Positions 1 to 8,228 of a DNA stretch of 64,000 nucleotides are shown here, piece by piece. Below the pieces are notes generated by a model, which was not told the origin of the DNA, did no database searches, and was given only the letters and a program-made list of their open reading frames with translations. Numbering within the stretch: position 1 is the stretch's first letter; the number at the start of each line of letters is the position of its first letter. The stretch spans positions 135,421 through 199,420 of the forward strand of contig CALVOZ010000002.1 in the NCBI GenBank assembly GCA_944350495.1, in the 5' to 3' direction. This DNA is from an uncultured Bacilli bacterium. Its GTDB lineage: Bacteria > Bacillota_I > Bacilli_A > RF39 > UBA660. A program made the position numbers and the translations under genes.

Positions 1-484
1 TTTTAACATCTTCTTTAACTTGCTCAATTAACATATCGGCCGCACTAGCTTCGGCTAAACGATAACGCTCACGCTCACATAATTCAGCTAACTCATCAAT
101 TAAGACTAAAAAAGAAACGACTCCAATCGCATTAATTTCATGATAAGTTAAATTATGATTATAATTATCTTGATACTTATTTAAATCATTAATTAAAGTA
201 TCCATATCAATTTTAAATTTACTTCTCGTGAATATTTTTTTCAAAACAGCATATAAATCAAACTTCTTATTAAAAGCATATTTACATGCTTGATTATTCG
301 ATAAAAATTCTTTAATAATTTTTTCTTCCTCAACAATCTGATAATAATTATCTACAATCCACTCATTGGTAATTCCAATATATTTACTATCACTAGTTAA
401 ATTTGTTAAATATTCATAGTGTGAAGATAAGATTTTTTTGTTTTTATAATATTTTATCCTGTACTTTTTTCCTAAATTTTCCAA
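1..484 (-). CDS. N-terminal part of a GH94/cyclic beta-glucan synthase-like protein (cut by window edge)
   Basis: Open on the minus strand from a TTG at 484 to the window edge, about 161 residues, with no stop. The start is chosen because AGGAGG lies 8 bases upstream and no ATG fits. The segment ITNEWIVDNYYQIVEEEKII resembles the PAAEWLLDNFYIIEEQI stretch that begins the large cyclic beta-1,2-glucan synthase/glycosyltransferase-36-like proteins; that match is from memory of the family. Charged, soluble, no signal peptide in the visible part. A stand-alone glucoamylase-fold gene of the same kind of pathway lies at 20146-21294. The gene is likely real; the product is tentative because the catalytic part is outside the window. 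Confidence 0.55.
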   Translation of the reverse strand, partial: MENLGKKYRIKYYKNKKILSSHYEYLTNLTSDSKYIGITNEWIVDNYYQIVEEEKIIKEFLSNNQACKYAFNKKFDLYAVLKKIFTRSKFKIDMDTLINDLNKYQDNYNHNLTYHEINAIGVVSFLVLIDELAELCERERYRLAEASAADMLIEQVKEDVK

Positions 485-554
485 ATATAACTCCTCCTTA
501 GAATATTACATATTTATTATACCAAAAAAGAACATAAAAAAGAAGAAAATTACA

Positions 555-578
555 AAATAAAAAAGAGCTTAAAGCTCT
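555..578 (-). terminator. Rho-independent terminator of the HTH-repeat gene
   Basis: Read on the minus strand, AGAGCTT pairs with AAGCTCT (564-578) and is followed by a T run. It sits directly after the stop of the gene ending at 579. Confidence 0.75.
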
Positions 579-1727
579 CTAATTTTCTTTTCGCCATATA
601 TACTTTATACCATCTTGGGCTAAATTTTCATCACGTGGAACAAAACCATCTAATAATTCATCATAAAGTTCGTTAAACTGTTCATAAGTCAAGTGCTCTT
701 TTTGCAGTATTTCATTTACTTCATCTATGTTACTTGCGCCTTGAATTAAGGCGTGTACAAAGAATAAATGATATTGCGTTAAAACTTTACTAGCACTGAG
801 ACTTTTTTGATTTAAAAATTCAATGTCGTCATCGTCTAAACCCAAGGCAGTTTGCAAAGCCACTAAATCGGTTATATCACCTATTTCATCATAAATAGCC
901 CTTAATCTTTTACGAACATTTTGATTTTTATAGTTTTCTCGGTTAAAAAATATAGCATCTACTAACGCTTCCTCTTCAGTTCGCCCTTTTCTAATTCTAT
1001 CCATCACATATCGATCATCAATATGCATTTTCATCATAAAATGATACAAAAGAATATCTCCTAAAGCATATTTGTGACTAAATCTAGACACTTGACCACA
1101 CATTAAATATTGCTTAATAGATTCTTCAATTGTAATTCCATACTCTTTTATACTATAGTAAATAACATTATAATTATAACCATTCTTTATACAATATTGA
1201 TATAATGACATTCCACCATACATCATTATTGTTTGACTGCAGTAACCATTAATAATAGCTAGTATTTCTTCTTCTGTATAGGTATCATCATCAGCTATAT
1301 GTTTATTTAAATACCATAAAGATACACCTGTAATTTTTTCTAAAGTATATTTGCTATACATGCCACCGCCATAAGGATATTTAGGAGCCTTATTTTGTTT
1401 TATAATCTCAACTGCTCTTTCAGCCGAAATTCCTTTTTTTATTTTACGATATAGAGGTTCTTTAGAGATTCCTTCTCTTTCACATATTTCTCCCACTGTT
1501 AATTCTTCGCCATAATATGAATACTTTTTAGCTATTCGATTATTAGTCTTGCTTCTATTTTTAAATACTGTGTTAGACGACCGCTTACCTAATTCAACTG
1601 CTTCACATATAGTATACCCTTGTTTTAAATATTTATAAATTGTACTTTTAGATAATAAAACGCGGCCAGCAATTACATTAATAGATAAAAGCTCGCCGTT
1701 ATATGAATACAATTTTTTATTAGCCAT
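579..1727 (-). CDS. Putative DNA-binding protein with five tandem HTH-like repeats
   Basis: 382 residues from ATG 1727; the GGGGTGG just upstream favours this start over one 33 bases earlier. The protein is built from about 40-residue units: 7-45 (YSYNGELLSINVIAG...IYKYLKQGYTICEAVE) and 69-107 (YSYYGEELTVGEICEREG...LYRKIKKGISAERAVE) are clearly homologous. Units near 117-159, 168-205 and 220-256 are more diverged but keep a G near the start, a mid YxxI/L and a T/S-x-E-E-A end. Each unit reads as a tri-helical helix-turn-helix with a basic third helix. The last 125 residues are acidic and helical. No enzyme motif is seen. Function inferred: modular DNA binding, target unknown. It has its own terminator. 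Confidence 0.6.
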   Translation of the reverse strand: MANKKLYSYNGELLSINVIAGRVLLSKSTIYKYLKQGYTICEAVELGKRSSNTVFKNRSKTNNRIAKKYSYYGEELTVGEICEREGISKEPLYRKIKKGISAERAVEIIKQNKAPKYPYGGGMYSKYTLEKITGVSLWYLNKHIADDDTYTEEEILAIINGYCSQTIMMYGGMSLYQYCIKNGYNYNVIYYSIKEYGITIEESIKQYLMCGQVSRFSHKYALGDILLYHFMMKMHIDDRYVMDRIRKGRTEEEALVDAIFFNRENYKNQNVRKRLRAIYDEIGDITDLVALQTALGLDDDDIEFLNQKSLSASKVLTQYHLFFVHALIQGASNIDEVNEILQKEHLTYEQFNELYDELLDGFVPRDENLAQDGIKYIWRKEN

Positions 1728-1779
1728 ACTACCACCCCAAGATGGTGTATATTCTAGCATATTATTTTATTTTGTCAAA

Positions 1780-2031
1780 TTACTTATTGGTATTGGCATA
1801 ATAATTTCGCTCAGCTATTTCTTCGGCAACACGTTCTAGCTCGTAATCATCTACTTCATCTAAAACAGAATCTATCTTATATAATAGTTCTGTATTATTT
1901 AAACAATTAGAATAATTAATACCATATCGGTCCAACACTTCTACTTGCTCATCAGATAAAAGTAGACCGTGTTTACGTACCTTCAAAAATCTCTTTTCAA
2001 AATCAATATTATCTAAATTATTTTCCATCAT
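1780..2031 (-). CDS. Small acidic hypothetical protein
   Basis: 83 residues, strongly acidic and helical (LDEVDDYELERVAEEIAERN), with no membrane segment or known motif. It lies immediately downstream of the MscS-like gene and overlaps its 3' end by 14 bases, so the two are probably translated from one message. The start is ATGATG at 2031/2028. I do not recognise a family. It could be a small partner or regulator of the channel, which is inference from position only. Confidence 0.6.
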   Translation of the reverse strand: MMENNLDNIDFEKRFLKVRKHGLLLSDEQVEVLDRYGINYSNCLNNTELLYKIDSVLDEVDDYELERVAEEIAERNYYANTNK

Positions 2032-2890
2032 CTAACTTAATTATTCCTTCCTTATTGGCTTGTAATATCTTTATCCATATATCGTCTTCGACATATCTAG
2101 TTTTCTTAGGATGAACTAAGTATCTAAGATAAAACTCAATATGATTTTCAACAACACGGCAATAAACAATCGGATCTAATTTATTATAATAAATACGATA
2201 ATCTAAACTGATATCTTCCATTTCTGATTCCATTTTAACAGGAATTCTTTTAACAACTTCATTACTCTTAACAATTTCTAATAACTTAGCTTTAGTAGCT
2301 TCAATATCAACATCTAATTTAGTTCTAACCGTTAATTCTGTCCAAATATATTTAAAATTTTTGTCATAATTTTTAAGAGGATCAGTTATAACTACTGAAT
2401 TTGGAATATTTACAATTCGACCAGTACTTTGATCACCGTTAATTCCAGCACCTACTTCTAACACCTCAAAACTTAAAGCATTTAAACTAACAACATCACC
2501 TTTAATATCTTTAACCTCAATACGATTCTCAACAGAAAATGGTTTTCTAACTTTAATGTAAATACCAGCACAAAAATTATAGATAAAATCACGTAGCGCT
2601 AAAGTCATAGCAGCCGAGATAAAACTAATAATTGTAATTATATTATGAATATATTTATCCCAAACAAAGAAAATAACAAATGCATTTAAAATTGTGAGAA
2701 TTACATTACTTTTTTGATACATAGTAAAAGCTTTTCTAGTATCATATGTACTAAAAATATTATTTAAACATAATTTAATAGCTTTAAAAAATATAATTGA
2801 AATAATAGTCAATATAATCGACATAATATATCCTGGTTCAATTCCTATCACACCACCAAAATATTCACAAAAATCATTTAAATAACTCAT
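2018..2890 (-). CDS. MscS-family small-conductance mechanosensitive channel
   Basis: 290 residues from ATG 2890, preceded by AAGGAGG; a longer in-frame start 39 bases upstream lacks such a site. Three membrane segments (about 20-42, 58-76, 82-110) lead into the pore-helix/beta-domain junction typical of MscS: TLALRDFIYNFCAGIYIKVR, then a soluble beta/alpha domain with VNIPNS. MscS proteins release solutes from the cytoplasm under hypo-osmotic shock. Length matches the family (about 270-300). The gene overlaps the small acidic protein downstream, suggesting a two-gene operon. Confidence 0.9.
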   Translation of the reverse strand: MSYLNDFCEYFGGVIGIEPGYIMSIILTIISIIFFKAIKLCLNNIFSTYDTRKAFTMYQKSNVILTILNAFVIFFVWDKYIHNIITIISFISAAMTLALRDFIYNFCAGIYIKVRKPFSVENRIEVKDIKGDVVSLNALSFEVLEVGAGINGDQSTGRIVNIPNSVVITDPLKNYDKNFKYIWTELTVRTKLDVDIEATKAKLLEIVKSNEVVKRIPVKMESEMEDISLDYRIYYNKLDPIVYCRVVENHIEFYLRYLVHPKKTRYVEDDIWIKILQANKEGIIKLDDGK

Positions 2891-2945
2891 AATATTCCTC
2901 CTTAAATCAAAATTATTCAATAATAACACATTTATAAAATAAAGT

Positions 2946-2974
2946 CAAAAAATATGTACATTAAGTACATATTT
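2946..2974 (-). terminator. Terminator after the unknown gene at 2973-3836
   Basis: AAATATGTAC (2950-2959) pairs with GTACATATTT (2965-2974) with a 5-base loop and a T run on the minus strand; it overlaps the stop codon. Confidence 0.6.
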
Positions 2975-3836
2975 ATATTTTTTTATTCAAACTGCGAATA
3001 TATAATTCAACGGCTTGCTGTAAAATTTTTATGCGCTCATCAGTACTCTCACTATTTTTCAATATATTATCTTCATCAAAGCACTCTACAACATCATTAG
3101 CTATTTCACACATCTTGCTTTCATCGCCCTCTAAAATATCTGTAGCACCATTTTTACGATTAATAACTAACCAGCGATTTTCTACTTTATGAATAATATA
3201 ATCACCTATATCATATGAACTTTTAATGCGCTTAATATAATCTTCAGCTATCTTCAAAAATAATTTATCAAGCAAATTGTATGTTTTAGTTGAATAACTA
3301 CTATTATTAAACACAGTCCCCGTATAGAAATTTTCTACATTCAATTTTTTCTCAATAGTACCTTCAAAAACTAGACGATATCCATATGAGATAACACATA
3401 AATGAGCAATAGCATTCAAAACTTCAGATAAATAGTTTTTATCCCAATCTTTTTTTGAATTAATAAATCTTATTGCAGTCATCATATATTCTTCATCTAT
3501 ATCTAAATGATATATTTCTTTTTCCAAATAGTAGTAATAATCTCTATCACCATCGTTTTTAATAGAAATATTATCTAATTTAGCTCTATCAAATTCATCA
3601 TCTATGTATTTCTTTTTTTTGATTGCTTTTTCAAATGTTAATAATTCACCATCTAAAATAACAGGAATATCAAAAGAAGATTCTATCTGAACACGTGTCT
3701 TTATCTTCAAACTTCGAACTCTATCATCAATTTCTTTTTCAACTTTAGTAGTATCTTTCTCCATTTCAAGTAATTCTTCGTAATCGTCGAGTAAAGCATG
3801 TATTTGTTCTAGCAATTCATTTATTTCTTCCATCAT
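2973..3836 (-). CDS. Hypothetical protein with N-terminal coiled coil
   Basis: 287 residues, start ATG 3836 behind AGGAGTG. Residues 1-40 are a leucine/acid-rich coiled coil (EEINELLEQIHALLDDYEEL). The middle is Tyr/Asp-rich (DRDYYYYLEKEIYHLDIDEEY), and a late beta-rich patch reads GDYIIHKVENRWLVINRKNG. No signal peptide, membrane span or catalytic motif is visible. Monocistronic with its own terminator, between the lyase/SDR pair and the MscS gene. Not recognised. Confidence 0.6.
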   Translation of the reverse strand: MMEEINELLEQIHALLDDYEELLEMEKDTTKVEKEIDDRVRSLKIKTRVQIESSFDIPVILDGELLTFEKAIKKKKYIDDEFDRAKLDNISIKNDGDRDYYYYLEKEIYHLDIDEEYMMTAIRFINSKKDWDKNYLSEVLNAIAHLCVISYGYRLVFEGTIEKKLNVENFYTGTVFNNSSYSTKTYNLLDKLFLKIAEDYIKRIKSSYDIGDYIIHKVENRWLVINRKNGATDILEGDESKMCEIANDVVECFDEDNILKNSESTDERIKILQQAVELYIRSLNKKI

Positions 3837-3880
3837 ACATCACTCCTATTATCTTATAATAATTATATCACTAAGTATTT

Positions 3881-3909
3881 AAAAAAGACAATTGTTAATT
3901 GTCTTTTTT
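3881..3909 (-). terminator. Terminator of the lyase/SDR operon
   Basis: Perfect AAAAAAGACAATT / AATTGTCTTTTTT inverted repeat with a 3-base loop. It overlaps the last codons of the PLP-lyase gene and gives a T run on the minus strand. Confidence 0.8.
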
Positions 3910-5127
3910 CATTAATTCCTCAATAGCTCTTTTAACCCCTAATTTTCCATATTCATAAGTCAATCCGCCTTGTTGATAAGCTATATATGGTTCCCTTATT
4001 GGGCCATCACATGACAATTCAATTGATGAACCTTGGGTAAATGACCCAGATGCCATTATTACTTTATCTTCATAGCCTGGCATATCCCATGGTTGAGGAA
4101 CAGCAAAAGCATCAATTGGTGAACCCATCTGAATTCCTTGGCAATATCTAATTAAATTATTAGGATTACCAAATATTATATTTTGAACTATATCAGCACG
4201 TGGTTCATTCCATCTTGGTTCAACATTATAACTTAATTTTTCTAATAACATACTTGTTAAAACAGCAGTCTTTAAACTACTTGCAACAGCAGATGGTGCA
4301 AAAAACAAACCTTGAGCTATTTGCTTATTAATACCTAGAGTTGGTCCCACTTCTCTACCCTCTCCAGGAACAGTAAGCCTCTCTGCAGCTAATTCAATTA
4401 AATCTTTTCGACCAGCAATATAGGCCCCATTAGGTGCTATACCGCCACCTAGATTTTTAATTAAGGAACCAATCATTACATCAGCTCCAACAGCAACAGG
4501 CTCTTTATCAGCAACAAATTCGCAATAACAGTTATCAACCATAATTATTACCTTTTTATCAACTTTTCTAATACTATTAATAATTTTTTCCAATTTATCA
4601 ATAGTAATACTTTTACGACTAGAATATCCTTTAGATCGTTGAATCTCTATCAACTTTACATCATGATTTTGTAAATATTCAATAATTTTTGCTTCATCAA
4701 ATTCATTATTAACTAAATCTATTTGATCATATTTAATGCCAAACGAAGCTAAAGAACTATTATTTGGAATAATGCCAATTACCTCATGTAAAGTGTCATA
4801 TGGAATTCCAGTTATACTAAGCATTAAATCACCAGGTCTTAAAAAAGCAAATAAAGCAACCGTCAAAGCATGACTACCAGAAATGAACTGACTTCTTACT
4901 AGAGCATCCTCGCATCCAAATATCTCTGCATACATTTTTTCAATTGTATCTCTTCCTAAGTCATCATAACCATAACCTGTAGTCGAATTGAAATGTGCTT
5001 GTGAGACATTATTATTACGGAAAGCATTCAATACCTTTTCACTTGTCCTAAATGCTAAATCATCTATTTCTTTAAATTTATCTTTTAATTCCATTTCAGA
5101 TTCCTTAATTAAATCATCAATATTCAT
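3895..5127 (-). CDS. Methionine gamma-lyase family (aluminium-resistance/YnbB-like) PLP enzyme
   Basis: 410 residues. ATG 5127 is chosen because the GGAGG that encodes the last glycines of the upstream SDR sits 8 bases before it; an ATG 15 bases earlier has no such site. The fold-type-I PLP pattern is clear: an N-terminal STTGYGYDDLGRD segment, a central MVDNCYCEF aspartate strand, and a probable Schiff-base lysine in SLIKNLGGGIAPNGAYIAG. This matches the Met_gamma_lyase/YnbB family (about 410-420 residues). The true substrate of the family is not settled. It follows the SDR gene with no gap, so the products probably act in one pathway. Confidence 0.85.
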   Translation of the reverse strand: MNIDDLIKESEMELKDKFKEIDDLAFRTSEKVLNAFRNNNVSQAHFNSTTGYGYDDLGRDTIEKMYAEIFGCEDALVRSQFISGSHALTVALFAFLRPGDLMLSITGIPYDTLHEVIGIIPNNSSLASFGIKYDQIDLVNNEFDEAKIIEYLQNHDVKLIEIQRSKGYSSRKSITIDKLEKIINSIRKVDKKVIIMVDNCYCEFVADKEPVAVGADVMIGSLIKNLGGGIAPNGAYIAGRKDLIELAAERLTVPGEGREVGPTLGINKQIAQGLFFAPSAVASSLKTAVLTSMLLEKLSYNVEPRWNEPRADIVQNIIFGNPNNLIRYCQGIQMGSPIDAFAVPQPWDMPGYEDKVIMASGSFTQGSSIELSCDGPIREPYIAYQQGGLTYEYGKLGVKRAIEELMKKDN

Positions 5128-5128
5128 T

Positions 5129-5854
5129 TTATTTTCCTCCATCTACTCTAACAGTAGTTCCGTTTATATAACTAGCTTCCTCGCTAGCTAAAAAATAAAC
5201 TACATTAGCAATTTCACTTGGATTGGCAAATCGTCCTAATAATATTTTCTTACATTCCTCAGCAATATAATCTTTATCTAACTCTTTATTCATCTCTGTA
5301 TTTACCCAACCAGGAGCTACCGAATTAACCCTTATTTTAGGACTATATGCAACCGCTAAATTATGAGTTAAAGAAATAAGTCCAGCTTTAGAAGCATCAT
5401 AATCTAAACTATATGGATAATATGTATCAATTCCATTAGTTGAAGAAATATTGATTATGGAACTACCTTCAGGCATAACTTTTGCACACTCACGTGCACA
5501 AATAAATGGTCCAATTAAATTTACATTTAATATTTGATTAAAGTTGTCAACTGTTTTATCCTCAATTAATGAATCATAGGCAATTCCAGCATTGCATACT
5601 AAAACGTCAATATGTCCAAAAATGTTCACTACTTGTTCAATCATATTCTTAACGCTTTGTTCATTAGATACATCAGCCTTAATTATCAAAGTTTTAACGT
5701 TATATTTTTCTAAAATCATTCTATTTAATTCATCTACTTCATCTTTACTATTACAATAGTTTAAAATAACATTATCACCTTTACTAGCAAATTTTAAAGC
5801 AATAGTCGCACCTATCCCACGGCTTGCTCCTGTAACTAAGACAACTTTGTTCAT
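5129..5854 (-). CDS. Short-chain dehydrogenase/reductase, FabG-like
   Basis: 241 residues. Classical SDR motifs: TGASRGIGATIALKFASKG (NAD(P) binding, near 8-26), CNAGIAYD (NAG), INISSTNG (catalytic Ser), YDASKAG (YxxxK) and the C-terminal GTTVRVDGGK typical of FabG-type 3-oxoacyl-ACP reductases. The closing Gly codons double as the ribosome site of the next gene. Because it is paired with a PLP lyase and not with fatty-acid genes, it may be a dedicated oxidoreductase and not the housekeeping FabG. Confidence 0.85.
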   Translation of the reverse strand: MNKVVLVTGASRGIGATIALKFASKGDNVILNYCNSKDEVDELNRMILEKYNVKTLIIKADVSNEQSVKNMIEQVVNIFGHIDVLVCNAGIAYDSLIEDKTVDNFNQILNVNLIGPFICARECAKVMPEGSSIINISSTNGIDTYYPYSLDYDASKAGLISLTHNLAVAYSPKIRVNSVAPGWVNTEMNKELDKDYIAEECKKILLGRFANPSEIANVVYFLASEEASYINGTTVRVDGGK

Positions 5855-5947
5855 ATAAACACCTCGCTAATAATTATACCAAGATTGTCAAAAAATGTAT
5901 AATCTTTTATTTATAATAAATATAATTATTCATGCTTCTTAAATTAA

Positions 5948-5956
5948 TGATATAAT
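5948..5956 (+). promoter_or_regulatory. Extended -10 promoter for the gene at 5975
   Basis: TGATATAAT is an extended -10 (TGn plus a perfect TATAAT). No convincing -35 lies 17 bases upstream. It ends 18 bases before the ATG, which implies a very short leader. Confidence 0.5.
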
Positions 5957-5974
5957 TAAAGTGGGTGAATATAT

Positions 5975-6256
5975 ATGTTTTTCTTCTGCAAAAAAACAGT
6001 TCAATTACCACTAGAATTCGGTGAATTTCCTCCATATACAGGGAAAATAAAGAAAGGTCCAATACCATTAAATCGAGTAAAATATAATCGTATTGAATAC
6101 GTTGTTAAAGGTGGAATTGAAGAATATAAAAAGCAATTATTAATAGCTGGATTTATGCAAAAATCAGAAGTAAAATTTGCACGTACAGATGATAGCTATA
6201 TCATTATAGAGCCTATTGGTTCAAAATATAAAATTGCTTATCATAAGAAAAAATAG
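5975..6256 (+). CDS. Small basic hypothetical protein
   Basis: 93 residues behind GTGGGTG with an extended -10 promoter. Basic, with an aromatic N-terminus (MFFFCKK) and a predicted alpha/beta body (YVVKGGIEEYKKQLLIAGF). No known motif. It is a lone plus-strand gene in a mostly minus-strand region and converges on the gene at 6265 across a shared terminator. Confidence 0.6.
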   Translation: MFFFCKKTVQLPLEFGEFPPYTGKIKKGPIPLNRVKYNRIEYVVKGGIEEYKKQLLIAGFMQKSEVKFARTDDSYIIIEPIGSKYKIAYHKKK

Positions 6257-6274
6257 AGATTTCTCTATTTTTTT
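6248..6274. terminator. Bidirectional terminator
   Basis: AAATAGAGA (6251-6259) pairs with TCTCTATTT (6262-6270), with A/T runs on both sides, between convergent genes. Confidence 0.75.
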
Positions 6275-6966
6275 ATTTTACTTTTAATAATTGGATATGG
6301 AAAAAACGATACTTCTTCAGTTGTAACTTCAAAGCCATCTTCCTCTTGTTCCATAGCTAAGTCAATAACGAACTTTTTCCACATATTAAACAATGTATTT
6401 GGATCATAAATATATGGAAAATTTTCAAATGTAAAATGAGTACATCCACACATAGCTATAAAAAACTCTCTATGATTTAATTTAGCGCTTTTAATTATGT
6501 CTAAAGTTGCATCACAAGGGCATATCCCCATAATTAAATCAAAATTGGAAATATCTTCATGGTAAGAAAACTCTCTTTTTTGAAGCTTGACATTTCCTAA
6601 TTTGCTTACAACTAGATGCGGATCAACTGTTGTTATTGTTCCAGCATGTTTTTGTTGTTTATCAGCAATATATTTTGAAAATATTGGATAATAACCTCCA
6701 CCAACTTCTAAGATGTTATAATTCCAACCATATGTTTCTCCAATCATATCTGCAAATCTTAAATAAATATTTTCTTCATCTGATAACATGCCAAATTTAG
6801 CATATAATTGTAACAATATATCAGGCGTGTATCCAGGCTCTGTTATTTTTAAAAAATTTTTTGAAATAAATTCTCTTGATAATTCAGAATATTCAGAACC
6901 ATATTTTAATAGATATTTATGAAACATGTTCATATATCGTATACGGTCTCTTATACCAAATTTCAT
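6265..6966 (-). CDS. Methyltransferase-fold-like hypothetical protein
   Basis: 233 residues from ATG 6966 with AAAGGGGTGA upstream; a GTG 9 bases earlier would overlap that site. After a helical first 90 residues, NILEVGGGYYPIFSKYIA looks like Rossmann methyltransferase motif I, ITTVDPHLVV like the acidic end of strand 2, and NFDLIMGICPCDAT like the strand-4 region. The usual NPPY/DPPY catalytic motif is absent; CPCDAT stands there instead. It may be an inactive or divergent SAM-dependent enzyme. Monocistronic, upstream of nothing obvious; the RT gene is transcribed toward it. Confidence 0.5.
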   Translation of the reverse strand: MKFGIRDRIRYMNMFHKYLLKYGSEYSELSREFISKNFLKITEPGYTPDILLQLYAKFGMLSDEENIYLRFADMIGETYGWNYNILEVGGGYYPIFSKYIADKQQKHAGTITTVDPHLVVSKLGNVKLQKREFSYHEDISNFDLIMGICPCDATLDIIKSAKLNHREFFIAMCGCTHFTFENFPYIYDPNTLFNMWKKFVIDLAMEQEEDGFEVTTEEVSFFPYPIIKSKIKK

Positions 6967-7017
6967 TCCAATCACCCCTTTGTGGGTTGTATTTTAACAC
7001 AACTCTAAAATTATGTC

Positions 7018-7043
7018 AAAAAAAGAAACTAATGTTTCTTTTT
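7018..7043 (-). terminator. Terminator of the reverse transcriptase gene
   Basis: AAAAGAAAC / GTTTCTTTTT hairpin with a 4-base loop, overlapping the final codons of the RT gene, with a T run on the minus strand. Confidence 0.8.
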
Positions 7044-8216
7044 ATATATATAATATTCATGAACTAAACTACGATATCCTGCTTTTTTTAATTCCGCATA
7101 TGTAATGCTATAGTATTTTTTCCCATGGTGTTTACCGGTTGCTATAAACCTTAAATACTGCTGAAAATATTTATCAATTATGGCTAAACTATCAACAGTG
7201 TTTATTACTGGGAAATACCAAATACTCCAATTTAATTCTTTGTTTTTTTTATCATAAAAAAATTTATAATTAAAAATATTGTTCATTGCTTTCATCGCAC
7301 TAATAGAAGAAACATTCTTTCGCAATTTCCATCTTCTCAATGCTCTAGCTTTTCTTCTTATTTTAGCTTTCATTTTTAAAATAGCATGTTGGGATAAATC
7401 AATAACTCCTTTATTATAAGAAAATCCTAGAAACTCAAATGATTCTCCTGGTAAATAGTAATGTTCTTTATCATTATTAATTTCTAATTCGTGTTCTTTA
7501 AAATAGTTATGAATGTAATTTATCATATTTTCTAATTCTTCTTTAGTTTCCGCAAATATAATAATATCATCAGCATATCTAGCATATTTTTTACCCAAAA
7601 AGTGCTTGTCTAAATCAGCTAAATAGACATTTGATAAAAAGCACGATGTTGGAGTACCAGCCATTACTCCTTTTTTTTCATTACTTAATTTATCATTAAT
7701 ATATACATAATCATTAGATAAAATATTTTCAAATAATTGATACATTTTATTATCAATATTATTTTTCAATATTTTTAATAATTTAGGAATCGAGATAGAA
7801 TTAAAATAGTTATGAATATCTACTTTATATCCATATCCTAATTTAGCATCTTTAGTTATGTCATAAAAAGCCTGTTTTGGTCCGATGTTCCTTCTAAATG
7901 AATAACAGTTAGATGATAATAGATAATCATATTCAAATAATAAATATTGAATCATCTTAAAAATAATCATTTCATTATATTTGAATGTATATACAATTCT
8001 TTTTTTAGTTGTCCAACTCTTATTAATAAATTTTTTTCTAGGAATTGAAAATTCATATGTCCCATCTACTATTTTTTTTGATGTTTCATAATATTTTTTA
8101 TTTTCAATAAAATCTTTAATAAAATTATATTCGTCTTCGTTAATATAAAAAGAATCCTTAAAATTTAGAAACTCTAACCATCTATTATGATTTAATAGTT
8201 CGTTCAAAACAGACAT
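7029..8216 (-). CDS. Stand-alone reverse transcriptase (group II intron-like/unknown-group)
   Basis: 395 residues from ATG 8216, which has AAAGGTGG 5 bases upstream; earlier in-frame codons would lie in the ribosome site. RT motifs in order: RT1-like PRKK...KRIVYTFKYNEMIIFKMIQ, RT2/2a NCYSFRRNIGPKQAFYDI, RT3 YKVDIHNYFNSIS, RT4 KGVMAGTPTSCFLSNVYLAD (QGxPxSP counterpart), catalytic YARYADDIIIF (RT5), RT6 LEINNDKEHYY and RT7 FEFLGFSYNKG, then a basic thumb region (KAKIRRKARALRRWKLRK). There is no intron endonuclease or maturase tail and no retron-style NAxxH or VTG motif that I can see. The C-terminus ends TYAELKKAGYRSLVHEYY. A structured leader RNA with its own promoter precedes it. This fits cellular or defence RTs better than a mobile intron. 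The exact class (G2L, UG/DRT) is not assigned. Confidence 0.85.
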   Translation of the reverse strand: MSVLNELLNHNRWLEFLNFKDSFYINEDEYNFIKDFIENKKYYETSKKIVDGTYEFSIPRKKFINKSWTTKKRIVYTFKYNEMIIFKMIQYLLFEYDYLLSSNCYSFRRNIGPKQAFYDITKDAKLGYGYKVDIHNYFNSISIPKLLKILKNNIDNKMYQLFENILSNDYVYINDKLSNEKKGVMAGTPTSCFLSNVYLADLDKHFLGKKYARYADDIIIFAETKEELENMINYIHNYFKEHELEINNDKEHYYLPGESFEFLGFSYNKGVIDLSQHAILKMKAKIRRKARALRRWKLRKNVSSISAMKAMNNIFNYKFFYDKKNKELNWSIWYFPVINTVDSLAIIDKYFQQYLRFIATGKHHGKKYYSITYAELKKAGYRSLVHEYYIYKKKH

Positions 8217-8228
8217 AAAAACCACCTT

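Noticed and set aside
7029-8216. Mobile group II intron ORF
   Set aside because: No endonuclease tail and no intron domain V (AGC/GUU-type hairpin) downstream; a plain terminator follows the stop.
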